Of a stretch of DNA of 64,000 nucleotides, positions 26,493-34,525 are shown piece by piece (the first letter of the stretch is position 1; every line of letters begins with the position of its first letter). Both the position numbers and the translations under genes were made by a program. The notes below the pieces were generated by a model. The model did not search any database. It saw nothing but the letters and a program-made list of their open reading frames with translations, and was not told the DNA's origin. The stretch covers positions 186,001-250,000 of the forward strand of contig NZ_JAQIYM010000090.1 of assembly GCF_028823535.1 (NCBI RefSeq), written 5' to 3'. This stretch comes from Pseudomonas serbica (lineage in GTDB: Bacteria; Pseudomonadota; Gammaproteobacteria; Pseudomonadales; Pseudomonadaceae).

Positions 26493-27083
26493 ATGTACAT
26501 TGAAAGTCCAGGTTTTGAAACCCGAGGTGTTTTGGAAATTACGGACATGGTCGAAAATCTTTCATGGGGGGTCGACCTTGCCGTGGAAGGCTACGATACC
26601 GCTACTGGATGCAAACTTGTGGATGGCTACAAGTTGATCGACGAAGATCGTATGCGCCATTGGTTCAACTTTGGGTTATCCCAAAAAAATGATCAGGTTT
26701 CCTTTGGCATGCGATACAGCAACAAGCTCGACATTCTTGCCATCGAGGCTGTATTCGCTGAAATGGCCCGGCTGATACCACTAATTGAGAGTGGCGAAGT
26801 CGCCCCTGAGTGCGGCTACGTTGAAATTTATAAAAGAGGTCTCCTGTTCGCATTCAGAATGAATCTCAGCACGCGTCATGTGCTTGAATGCTCGCGAAAT
26901 GATCAAGGTAGGGAGATGCTTCAAAAAGTTAAAAGCTGTTCACCTTTCACCAACAATTTAACTGTCTACGTCGTAGTTCCAACCGGAGAACTAGTGTCTG
27001 CTATTTATAACTTGTACGCTCCGTTGGAAAACGCCATTAGTGTAGCCAATGATTTCGCTATGATGAGAGCCACCATCAGGTGA
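26493..27083 (+). CDS. Hypothetical protein, paralogue of 44092-44847
   Basis: 196 residues from the ATG at 26493 (AAGGA upstream). Clearly homologous to the product at 44092-44847: both start M-Y-I-E-x-P-G-F-E-x-R-G-V and share E-A-V-F-A-E-M-x-R-L-I-P-L-I-E-S-G-E-V-A-P-E. The other copy has an extra acidic C-terminal extension of about 50 residues. Soluble mixed alpha/beta protein; no known domain. Confidence 0.7.
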   Translation: MYIESPGFETRGVLEITDMVENLSWGVDLAVEGYDTATGCKLVDGYKLIDEDRMRHWFNFGLSQKNDQVSFGMRYSNKLDILAIEAVFAEMARLIPLIESGEVAPECGYVEIYKRGLLFAFRMNLSTRHVLECSRNDQGREMLQKVKSCSPFTNNLTVYVVVPTGELVSAIYNLYAPLENAISVANDFAMMRATIR

Positions 27084-27172
27084 TTCGTGAAGCTACAGGC
27101 CGGTAACCATAGAAACGCCCCGTTATTGACGAGGCCGCTCCGTGTGTTACATGGCTGCTGCGGGGTGCCCCA

Positions 27173-27523
27173 TCAGGGGAAGATGCCATAGCGGGCGAGA
27201 TAGGACAGGGTTTTCTGAAGATTCTCCGTCCCCATACCACGCAGATCGCTCAATTCCTTTCTACTCATGGATCGTAACTGTCCAAAAGTCCGGATTTCGT
27301 TGCTACGAAGTATGTTGGCCGCACGGTAAAGATCAGAATCGTAGAGTTCGAAATCATCAGGTGGAAGCGTATTGTCGATTGTATCCGCCTGGAGTGCTAG
27401 TGCTGCCAGTATTTCCCTTGCAGCCGGCGCGGATTCGCACTCGACCAAGGCCTTGGTGCCTTTTTCATCGTGCCGGGTGATGACGTAGCGAGTAACTTCA
27501 CGAATGCGGAATTCTGGTTTCAT
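27173..27523 (-). CDS. Stand-alone RNA polymerase alpha-CTD-like protein
   Basis: 116 residues from the ATG at 27523 (GGAGAAG upstream). The last 65 residues match the C-terminal domain of the RNA polymerase alpha subunit: L-Y-R-A-A-N-I-L aligns with the DNA-binding helix of alpha-CTD (Arg265 and Asn268 equivalents kept), then I-R-T-F-G-Q-L-R, R-K-E-L-S-D-L-R-G-M-G helix-hairpin-helix. The N-terminal 50 residues replace the alpha NTD. It could bind UP elements or activators as a plasmid-encoded transcription modulator (inference); other HhH DNA-binding proteins are an alternative. Confidence 0.6.
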   Translation of the reverse strand: MKPEFRIREVTRYVITRHDEKGTKALVECESAPAAREILAALALQADTIDNTLPPDDFELYDSDLYRAANILRSNEIRTFGQLRSMSRKELSDLRGMGTENLQKTLSYLARYGIFP

Positions 27524-27664
27524 GTGCTTCTCCGGCCTGCGCACAGGCTGAGTGAATGAAGAAAGGTTACCTCGATAGCGCTGCCATCGTAATGCGATCA
27601 AGCCTGAAGCGCAAATGGATCACTCAGGCGCATGCCGGCGCTTACCTGGAAGCAAGACAATCGG

Positions 27665-27874
27665 TCATCTGCCGATGATCTCGATCCGCCGCTTTCGAGC
27701 AATCAGGCCAATGCGGGCCGACTCAATGTGCTCGAACATTTGACTCTCCTCGGCTGTAAACCGATGCGCTTCATGAGTGATCGCCTGACGCTTGGCCCCT
27801 GCCGCCGCAATGGCTGCAAGAACCTCGTCGTGGAACGCGATGTCAGCGGTGATCTTGCTCAGCTCATCGGTCAT
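27665..27874 (-). CDS. Small hypothetical helical protein
   Basis: 69-74 residues depending on the start (ATG at 27874 or 27889; neither has a strong ribosome site). Mostly helical with repeated Ala/Ile, possibly a short coiled coil. Its start lies just downstream of the small gene at 27895-28062. No family recognised. Confidence 0.5.
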   Translation of the reverse strand: MTDELSKITADIAFHDEVLAAIAAAGAKRQAITHEAHRFTAEESQMFEHIESARIGLIARKRRIEIIGR

Positions 27875-27894
27875 TGGTACACCAGGCATCGCGT

Positions 27895-28062
27895 TTAAAG
27901 TGTGCAGGTCTTGGCCAACAGAGCCGGAGTGACTTCTTGGGCCGCGAACTCGCGGGCTAGCCGTTTGTTGGTGTTGGCCATGCGCTCACGGGCAGCCTTC
28001 AGGCTCTCTTCATGAGTCCCGTTTCGAGTGCGGGCTTCTTCGATCATGCGTTCCAGAGTCAA
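27895..28062 (-). CDS. Small protein related to 39667-39837
   Basis: Frame of 55 codons plus stop with a TTG start at 28062, preceded by GGAG. The product is highly charged and helical and ends A-Q-E-V-T-P-A-L-L-A-K-T-C-T-L. A 56-residue product at 39667-39837 aligns over its full length and ends A-Q-A-V-T-N-E-M-L-A-R-T-C-D-L, so both are probably real members of one small-protein family. Too short for most gene callers. Function unknown. Confidence 0.5.
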   Translation of the reverse strand: MTLERMIEEARTRNGTHEESLKAARERMANTNKRLAREFAAQEVTPALLAKTCTL

Positions 28063-28175
28063 AGCTCCAACTCCCTAGGATATAGGTTCCACAGTACAAC
28101 AATGATTCGCAATCTACGAGCTGTAGCTTTACTCACCTTTCACATTACAAAGCCAGACCTTCAGAAATCTAGCGT

Positions 28176-28640
28176 TTAACATGGTGGGTAATCGGGACGT
28201 TCGTAAGTATTCACGCCTGAGGCTCTTAGCCGCTCCATGTGCGCCGGAAAGTCGTTTCGCGGGTAAATCATCACCATTTGATCTATCCCCAGGTCTTTCT
28301 CTACTTCGTAATTATGGCGGCTTACGTGCTTCATGCCTTTGCTGAGCCACTTATACATCTCTTTACTAGCGCAAATGGCACGAGAGTAGCCCCACGATCT
28401 GCGGCATTGCAAATCGAGCTTCCCTTGCTTCCAGTTACGCCGACGGCCAACCCCGTTATAGCGCACCATCACATCTAGGTCGCTGGGCTCTTGCGACCCC
28501 TTAACGGTCGAACCGAAAATCCACACCTGATAAATCCTGACGGCTTCGAAATCACAAAGCGGTGTTGCCAGCAAACCATTTACTGCTTTGCAGCGTTCAG
28601 CAATCCGTTGCGCATAGCGCTCAGCCAAATCTATTTTCAT
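28176..28640 (-). CDS. MNT-type nucleotidyltransferase-like protein
   Basis: 154 residues. W-I-F-G-S-T-V-K-G-S...S-D-L-D-V-M-V is the nucleotidyltransferase signature (G-S-x9-11-D-x-D). Minimal nucleotidyltransferases usually work with a HEPN partner as toxin-antitoxin pairs or AMPylate targets; no HEPN gene is adjacent. Related in type to the product at 54992-55396. Substrate unknown. Confidence 0.7.
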   Translation of the reverse strand: MKIDLAERYAQRIAERCKAVNGLLATPLCDFEAVRIYQVWIFGSTVKGSQEPSDLDVMVRYNGVGRRRNWKQGKLDLQCRRSWGYSRAICASKEMYKWLSKGMKHVSRHNYEVEKDLGIDQMVMIYPRNDFPAHMERLRASGVNTYERPDYPPC

Positions 28641-29009
28641 CTATGGCGGCTCACCTGCAACCTCGTAAGATCTAATCATAGATGATGAATTGACAGGATG
28701 CCAATTTATTTAATCGGCCTTTGGTAAAAAACATAAAGAACATCATGCCAGGCACACCGACCGCCTCAAATTTTAATGAGATGCTTATACGTCAAATTGA
28801 AGTATAAAACCACTAACCACTATACACAAATTTATAATATAAAAATACTTCGAAACATTACAAAGAAATCAATTGACTGATTACAAATCTTTATTAAGAT
28901 GACTGAAAATAAAAATATATTCCGAGATTTGAATGCGAACCACAGTTTTCCTCAGATGGATTCACCTTTCGCTTGAAGCAGCCACGTTCTCGAAAGGTGG
29001 TAACTACGA
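28641..29009. other. AT-rich gap at the left edge of a low-GC island
   Basis: 369 nt without a supported gene. Base composition drops sharply here and stays AT-rich through about 31.0 kb, which suggests that the following two genes were acquired separately from their neighbours. A TTGACA at 28689-28694 and poly-A/T runs could hold the promoter for 29010-30797, but no exact promoter can be fixed. Confidence 0.5.
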
Positions 29010-30797
29010 ATGATCTTCAAAAATCGAAAGAAAATCCAAGATAACCATGTTCTCCGGATCGGTATCACCAACCCCCAAAAAAATGAATATTCAATCTCAG
29101 ATGATGACCTGACAACATCTTTGATTGCTTTCGGTGCAACAGGCTCTGGCAAAACATCGTCGGTTTTGCTTCCGGCATTACGTCGACTGGTAGATTTAGG
29201 TCATTCTGGACTTGTACTAGACGTGAAAGGGGACTACGTAAACTACGCCCTTAACTTTGCATCTGAAAGAGCCACAATCATCGGTGCATCTGACAAATGC
29301 GTACCAATAAACATAATTGCAGGCATGAAAGCTGAGGTTTTTAGATCTTTTTTGGCGCAAATAGCCTTAAAAGCTGGAGACAATTTCTGGGGTATTGGAG
29401 GGATTCGTGATTCGATGATGCTTTATTACTACTACAGAGATCACTTCAAAAGATACATATCACTTTCAGATCTTTATGGTTGTCTTGTTGATTGTCGCAA
29501 AACGGCAAGCAACTTAGACGATTTTGTCTCAAACAGTACAACACTTTCTAATGATTTTATTAATATATATGAATCTGCGCTCGCTGACCCTTTTGGGCTT
29601 CTGGCAATGGGTGCTTCAAAATTTGCAAATCCTGATGTTTCACACAGAAAAGAAGAGCAGTATGCATGGCACACAGCAACACTACTTAATTCTCTTCGAC
29701 CATTTGCTGAAAATAAATTAATAAGAGCCAAGCTGTGTGAGGGATTATCAAAAATAAACCTTGCAACCGAAATATACGACAAAAGGAAAGTTATCTTTCT
29801 TGACATGCCTAACCATCAATACGGTGAAGCCGGATACACAGTTTCTAAGATTTTGCGTGAGAGATTCTTTAACCTGGTGTTTTCAATGACACCGGAGTCT
29901 AGGCTGCGCCTAACAAAAGATGTGAACCATAAGACCTTCATGTTGGTTGATGAATACCAAAACTTCATTAATGAAAGTAGTACATTCACAACAATTGATG
30001 ACAATACATGGATAGATAAATCAAGGTCATTTGGCCATATAAACATTTTTGCAACACAAGGAATTTCCTCTCTTTACGCTAAAGCATCAAAGGAAGCAGT
30101 AGATTCAATCCTACAGAACATCCGAACAAAAATTTATCTTCCGACCGATGATAAACCTACGCTAGACCACATAGAACAACACACAGAAGCTACAGAAGAA
30201 TTTTTATACCCTAAAACTTACGGGTCATGTTTCATATACAAGGGTAATGTACCGTCATTCGCTGGGTGGTTCACGCTGCTAGACTATTTTACTGCCCGTG
30301 GGCCAATATCATCTAGTTATAACACTAAACCAGAAACATCATTAAACAAGAGACATGTTAGATACAATGAACAATGGTGCTTAATATGCCCTAAAAGCAG
30401 TATCGTTGTTCAGGATTTTGAGACGGCATTTATAAAGGAAATGGCTGAAAACCCGATAGGCAAACATTTTCTCAAAAAATTAAGAGTTATTCGTCTTCAG
30501 GGGCCTGAAAATATAGAGAATTATGCAAAAGCATTAGTTGAGGCATTCTCACCAACAAGAAAGCAAATAAACTTAATTATTATGCGTGGCGGCGGAGATA
30601 AAGAATCTTTAGACTTCTACAATGACCCACAGCTAGTAAAAACTATAAGATCATTGAAAAATTGCGGGCACATTCATCAGTTTCTATTTTCTGTTGGACA
30701 TGCAAAAAACAAATTCACACTTGATGATGAATCAATGGTGAGGAGTACCACACCAACCGACCTTGGCACCGCCCTCGGAAAAATTATGAAAGCGTGA
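29010..30797 (+). CDS. VirD4/TraG-like ATPase fused to exonuclease VII large-subunit-like nuclease motifs
   Basis: 595 residues, AT-rich. The N-terminal two thirds is a VirD4/TraG-HerA-type ATPase: Walker A G-A-T-G-S-G-K-T (42-49), L-D-V-K-G-D-Y after it, and Walker B F-M-L-V-D-E-Y-Q (about 309-316) with F-A-T-Q-G as sensor. The last 75 residues carry, at XseA spacing, the signature of the ExoVII large subunit: I-I-M-R-G-G-G-x5-L-x-F-Y-N-D (about 523-540), S-V-G-H (about 563) and T-T-P-T-D-L-G (about 582). No TM helices, so it is not an ordinary coupling protein. Overlaps the next gene by 4 nt. A defence or DNA-processing role is inferred. Confidence 0.7.
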   Translation: MIFKNRKKIQDNHVLRIGITNPQKNEYSISDDDLTTSLIAFGATGSGKTSSVLLPALRRLVDLGHSGLVLDVKGDYVNYALNFASERATIIGASDKCVPINIIAGMKAEVFRSFLAQIALKAGDNFWGIGGIRDSMMLYYYYRDHFKRYISLSDLYGCLVDCRKTASNLDDFVSNSTTLSNDFINIYESALADPFGLLAMGASKFANPDVSHRKEEQYAWHTATLLNSLRPFAENKLIRAKLCEGLSKINLATEIYDKRKVIFLDMPNHQYGEAGYTVSKILRERFFNLVFSMTPESRLRLTKDVNHKTFMLVDEYQNFINESSTFTTIDDNTWIDKSRSFGHINIFATQGISSLYAKASKEAVDSILQNIRTKIYLPTDDKPTLDHIEQHTEATEEFLYPKTYGSCFIYKGNVPSFAGWFTLLDYFTARGPISSSYNTKPETSLNKRHVRYNEQWCLICPKSSIVVQDFETAFIKEMAENPIGKHFLKKLRVIRLQGPENIENYAKALVEAFSPTRKQINLIIMRGGGDKESLDFYNDPQLVKTIRSLKNCGHIHQFLFSVGHAKNKFTLDDESMVRSTTPTDLGTALGKIMKA

Positions 30798-30982
30798 AAA
30801 AAATGACAGATCAATTAGAAATCTCGCATGACGACAAAAGCGCTGTAAAAAAACTTGAATATGATGTTCTTGACCCTATTTCAATTATTCTTTATCACTG
30901 CAAGAAGCCAGAGCCATCACCCATGGTAAAGGCAAGCAGGCTTCTTAGTGAATCAATTTCTAAAATTATGGATGAAGGATAG
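30794..30982 (+). CDS. Small protein coupled to the ATPase-nuclease gene
   Basis: 62 residues, starting within the last codons of 29010-30797 (ATG at 30803 is the better start; the frame opens at 30794). AT-rich like its neighbour. Charged helical protein containing V-K-K-L-E-Y-D-V-L-D, about the size of an ExoVII small subunit (XseB), though similarity to XseB is not convincing. Translational coupling suggests it acts with the ATPase. Confidence 0.55.
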   Translation: MKKMTDQLEISHDDKSAVKKLEYDVLDPISIILYHCKKPEPSPMVKASRLLSESISKIMDEG

Positions 30983-31038
30983 GTGTGATATGCGAGTCTT
31001 GTTAGTTATATCTGATTAAAAAGACCCCGTAATTCTCA

Positions 31039-31476
31039 TCAGCCGTGAATGGACATCACCACATCAGGATCAGCCGTTTTGGCAAGCCCAGCGCCGACAA
31101 GCACATAAACGGTGTTCACCGTTTCAAATAGCCCACCATGGGTAAAGGAGACCTGAAGCGTGCTGCGTACCCACTGACCACGGTAAAAGCGCCCAGCGCT
31201 GTCCTGGAGCACGTTGTGGGCATAAACCAGATATGGCTCGCTGCCTATGCGTTGGATTGCCTTCAAAGAACGCTCATCGGCGTCCATCTTGATCAGCATC
31301 CAGTTTGAGACCAGGCAGTACGGTTTATTCGGAAAGTGACTCTTCACAAATGCAATGGCCTCCCCTTCGGTCATGTCTAAACCCATGAGCGATTCACCAG
31401 GAGTATTCAGGAAGCCTGAGACTGTGACCAGGTAGCTGTCTACTGACTGCGGGAAAGTCGGCTCTTTTACGTTCAT
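31039..31476 (-). CDS. Hypothetical protein (DUF6957-like) downstream of cas3
   Basis: 145 residues from the ATG at 31476 (GGA about 8 nt upstream); a longer frame to 31560 is less likely. The C-terminal half (Q-W-V-R-S-T-L-Q-V-S-F-T...V-N-T-V-Y-V-L-V-G) resembles small Pseudomonas/phage proteins grouped as DUF6957, a tentative match. It lies about 110 nt downstream of cas3 on the same strand and may be co-transcribed, but a Cas role is not implied by sequence. Confidence 0.5.
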   Translation of the reverse strand: MNVKEPTFPQSVDSYLVTVSGFLNTPGESLMGLDMTEGEAIAFVKSHFPNKPYCLVSNWMLIKMDADERSLKAIQRIGSEPYLVYAHNVLQDSAGRFYRGQWVRSTLQVSFTHGGLFETVNTVYVLVGAGLAKTADPDVVMSIHG

Positions 31477-31586
31477 AGGGCTTATCCAACCTTTACGGTC
31501 TGTGGGGAATGCGGTGACTGCGTGGTGGTCACCTTCCGCCGCCTTGCAATCATATGGCATGAATTGCCAGCATCACAACTCGGTTG

Positions 31587-34382
31587 TCAGCCTTCGTGGT
31601 AAAACCCAAAACTCTCATCTCGATGGATGAACCGGTCTACCTGATCAGGCTGGTAGTTGGCCAACTCGAAGACCATCGCCTCGTCCGGCTGGATGCCCAG
31701 CTCGATGCTCTTCTCCACCAGATACTCATCTGGCCAGACCAGCCAGGCGTTGGAAGCCGGCGCTGTCCTTCGGTAAGCCCGACGCTCCCAGGAGGATTTG
31801 TCAGTCGAGTTAACGACTTTCTGCAACACGAACTTACCGCAGTCCTGATCAACTGCAATCCGGTACCGATCCGTCGACGTTGACCCGCGCAACGGGTACC
31901 GCTCGTAGAAAGCTTGGGTCATCCAAGCCGCTTCGCACCCTTCCCGCCTGAGGATGATGTCCATACCCTCCTCAAGGCGCTTGCTGATGATTCTGTCCTC
32001 GTCCTTGGCAATCTGCCGCCCACTGAGTCGGAATGACGCGTCAATGCGCTCCAGCGGTGTCTCAGCCCCGCCCACGTGAAGCATCTCACTGATCTTTGTT
32101 GAACTGTACCGGCAGGCCCTGACTTCGAATCCTGGTTTAACAAAACATGGTTGGCTGCCAAGACCCTTACGCTGGCTCCCCTTCAGCGACCGTAGGTTGC
32201 AATCTAGGATCACCACGTTTGGCTTATCCACTTCCACCAGGCGATGCCGGTTCACCCGCCCACTGGTTTGCACGATGGACTGAGCGCTCGACGGTTCGAT
32301 GACAGCCCAGTCAAAGTCATGATCGCGCCCCACTTCTTCCACCGGCGTTGCGATGACAATCATTGGGACAGAGCCAGCCCCTGTCGGGAAAGCAGCGAGC
32401 AGCTCTGGATCTGACCCTAGCCTCTCCTGGTGACCGCTTTTACGGTTAAGCAGGTAGTCGAGCCTTTGTTCCTTCAGGTGCCGCTGAATGCGCAGCTCAT
32501 TCGAGTGGTAACACGCGATCCTGGGCCCGGTCTCGCCGAATTGTTCACTTAGGTACCTGGCCACTTTAATGGCGGTCGAGATGTTGGCCACCCTAATCAG
32601 ACCGAATGACAGGTGTTTGCCCGGCGCCAGCTCCCATTGATGGTCGGCATGCAACTGCAGAACCGAATTCCGGATAATTTCGAGATAGGCCTGATCACTG
32701 CTCCCCGCCACCTTGGCGATCCTCGGCTGGCGATACACCGCCTTCTGCTGAAGGGAGTCGATCATTTCCGCGTAGCGGGCTGCGACAAAGGCACCGAGCT
32801 CGCCGGCACCGTCGTGGAACCCAGCTGGCGGCAACAAATCATCGATCATGACCACAACCGGCCTCGTTGAGCCAGGCTCTACGGCTCCCCGCATCCGGGC
32901 ACCACTCAGAAACGCTTCATGTACCGCAACCGCCACCGGTACCGATAACGTCGCCGACGAGCAAATCACATTCCGCCCGAGCATGGCACTCAGCTGTATC
33001 AGCCGCAGCACTGCGACCATCGCTTGGGGGTCGTAACTGTCTATCTCGTCAAGTATGAGATCGCTGTTCATGACACGGAGCAGCGCCAGCGCATGGTGCC
33101 CCTGGCGGCCCGGCTCACTGGCGTTGATGATGAAGTCGATGGTCGACACTAGAACGGGTGGCATCAGCAGCTGGGGGGCCTTCTGGCTCCTTGCGAGAGG
33201 CTGAAGCCAAGTCGGAATCACGAAGTCATCACAGCTGACCTCGATTTCTGTTTGATCACCGGCGTTACCATTCAGTGAGAAGGCGTCCGAACTCGCCCTA
33301 TGCATCTGCTCTGTGATGCGGTCACCGATCACGACCGCCATTTCGTCTGATCTGATTTGCAGGTCGCTGCGAAGACTATCGCCGGTTTGGAGTGTCAGAG
33401 AGCGAAGGTTGAGAGCAACACAGAACCGAGGGTTTGCAGAAAGCGCACACGCTATTTTCGCATTGCCTCTGGTCTTTCCCGCCCCGGTGCCGGCGCCGCA
33501 GAAAACGAGTGCTGGAGCACAATTATTTTCTCTCACCTCCTTCAGGTAGGCCACTGCCTGATCTTGCCAGTCGAAACGTGGATGCGTTGCCGGCGCCATG
33601 ATCGAGGCAATCGTGGCCGGGCTCAGCCCTGGGTACTCTTGCCTACCCATTTCCATAGCAATGTCACCCGCCAGGTCGCCAACACTTCGCAAATGCCAAT
33701 CGAGGGGCTGGTCATATCGACGCTGCCCGCTGGCAGTGTCCTTAGTATTTGCGAAAAGGCATGACGCCGCAGGCTGGCCGTGCAGCGCTTGATAATCCAC
33801 TGAAGAAATGAAGTGGTCGGCCAGGATCAGGGCTGCTCGAGAAAATACGGCTATCAACTCCCAGTGTTCTGCTCCGTAAGCTTCGGGAATCCTGGTAAGA
33901 AGCCTCGAAGCGTCTGCGTAGAGGCCGCCATCGATATTTCCGGCAGACTTCACGCCACTAACTGGGATGTGTCCTTGTATGTGGGCCGCACCACTCAGAG
34001 CAATATCGCGCCCACCGAGGAGCTTATGGTGACTGACGAGCAGGTACTCGAGCACCCTGTCACGATCCACCAAACCTTTCTTCAGCGACTCGCAGTCATT
34101 GATCAACGACTGAGTGCTGGCGCCACCCCACGCAGCTTCAAATCCGTGCACCCTCGCCGCCTTGAGCAGCGCGTACGAAAGCCATTCATGGCGCACCGGT
34201 TCGACCCGTCGCTCCCGGCCTTGAACGGAGTCTTCAAGCTTCAGGAAGAAATCTTGGCTGCTCTTGCCCCAATCATGGAGATACCCAGCCGCTCGGGCCA
34301 TAAGACAGGCCTGATCGCGCCATGTTGTGAGGCAAGTTTCACGCAGGATGGAGCTCGAAATGGGGACGAGAAGAGAGGTCAT
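31587..34382 (-). CDS. cas3: Cas3 helicase-nuclease (type I-F-like, no Cas2 domain)
   Basis: About 931 residues from the ATG at 34382. In-frame alternatives are ATG 34421 and TTG 34472, but the array promoter occupies 34405-34433. HD nuclease: Y-L-H-D-W-G-K, V-R-H-E-W and S-H-H-K. Helicase: Walker A G-T-G-A-G-K-T, DExD-type L-D-E-I-D, C-S-S-A-T, and motif VI Q-T-S-G-R-V-N-R-H. L-A-D-H-F-I-S-S is typical of I-F Cas3. All catalytic motifs look intact. Type I-F normally has a Cas2-Cas3 fusion of about 1,100 residues; here the Cas2 part is absent. It would degrade targets recruited by the Csy complex. Divergent from the array. Confidence 0.9.
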   Translation of the reverse strand: MTSLLVPISSSILRETCLTTWRDQACLMARAAGYLHDWGKSSQDFFLKLEDSVQGRERRVEPVRHEWLSYALLKAARVHGFEAAWGGASTQSLINDCESLKKGLVDRDRVLEYLLVSHHKLLGGRDIALSGAAHIQGHIPVSGVKSAGNIDGGLYADASRLLTRIPEAYGAEHWELIAVFSRAALILADHFISSVDYQALHGQPAASCLFANTKDTASGQRRYDQPLDWHLRSVGDLAGDIAMEMGRQEYPGLSPATIASIMAPATHPRFDWQDQAVAYLKEVRENNCAPALVFCGAGTGAGKTRGNAKIACALSANPRFCVALNLRSLTLQTGDSLRSDLQIRSDEMAVVIGDRITEQMHRASSDAFSLNGNAGDQTEIEVSCDDFVIPTWLQPLARSQKAPQLLMPPVLVSTIDFIINASEPGRQGHHALALLRVMNSDLILDEIDSYDPQAMVAVLRLIQLSAMLGRNVICSSATLSVPVAVAVHEAFLSGARMRGAVEPGSTRPVVVMIDDLLPPAGFHDGAGELGAFVAARYAEMIDSLQQKAVYRQPRIAKVAGSSDQAYLEIIRNSVLQLHADHQWELAPGKHLSFGLIRVANISTAIKVARYLSEQFGETGPRIACYHSNELRIQRHLKEQRLDYLLNRKSGHQERLGSDPELLAAFPTGAGSVPMIVIATPVEEVGRDHDFDWAVIEPSSAQSIVQTSGRVNRHRLVEVDKPNVVILDCNLRSLKGSQRKGLGSQPCFVKPGFEVRACRYSSTKISEMLHVGGAETPLERIDASFRLSGRQIAKDEDRIISKRLEEGMDIILRREGCEAAWMTQAFYERYPLRGSTSTDRYRIAVDQDCGKFVLQKVVNSTDKSSWERRAYRRTAPASNAWLVWPDEYLVEKSIELGIQPDEAMVFELANYQPDQVDRFIHRDESFGFYHEG

Positions 34383-34404
34383 CTGGCTCAACATATACCA
34401 TGTA

Positions 34405-34433
34405 TTGACGGAGGGCCGCATAGTACCTATATT
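34405..34433 (+). promoter_or_regulatory. Promoter for the CRISPR array
   Basis: TTGACG (34405-34410), 17-nt spacer, TATATT (34428-34433), pointing into the array whose first repeat starts at 34526. The -35 and -10 hexamers, the spacing and the downstream CGCCCC(C)ATC are the same as for the promoter in front of the csy operon at 35722-35750. Gives a leader of roughly 85 nt. Confidence 0.7.
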
Positions 34434-34525
34434 CCGCCCCCATCTGAAGCCCTGGGAATGGTCTGCCTTCAAAGGTAAGCGCTCTCACACTGGGTATGCT
34501 CTTTAAAATCACCTTTTCTCTGTTT

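Noticed and set aside
29010..30797. Ordinary conjugative coupling protein (VirD4/TraG)
   Set aside because: No N-terminal TM helices, no neighbouring T4SS or relaxase genes, and an ExoVII-like C-terminus; so not called a conjugation gene.
30794..30982. Exonuclease VII small subunit (XseB)
   Set aside because: Right size and position, but the sequence lacks the clear XseB helical pattern; left as unknown partner.
34383..34472. N-terminal extension of Cas3 to the TTG at 34472
   Set aside because: Does not resemble a Cas2 domain or Cas3, and overlaps the array promoter; ATG 34382 starts just before the HD domain. Kept only as an alternative.
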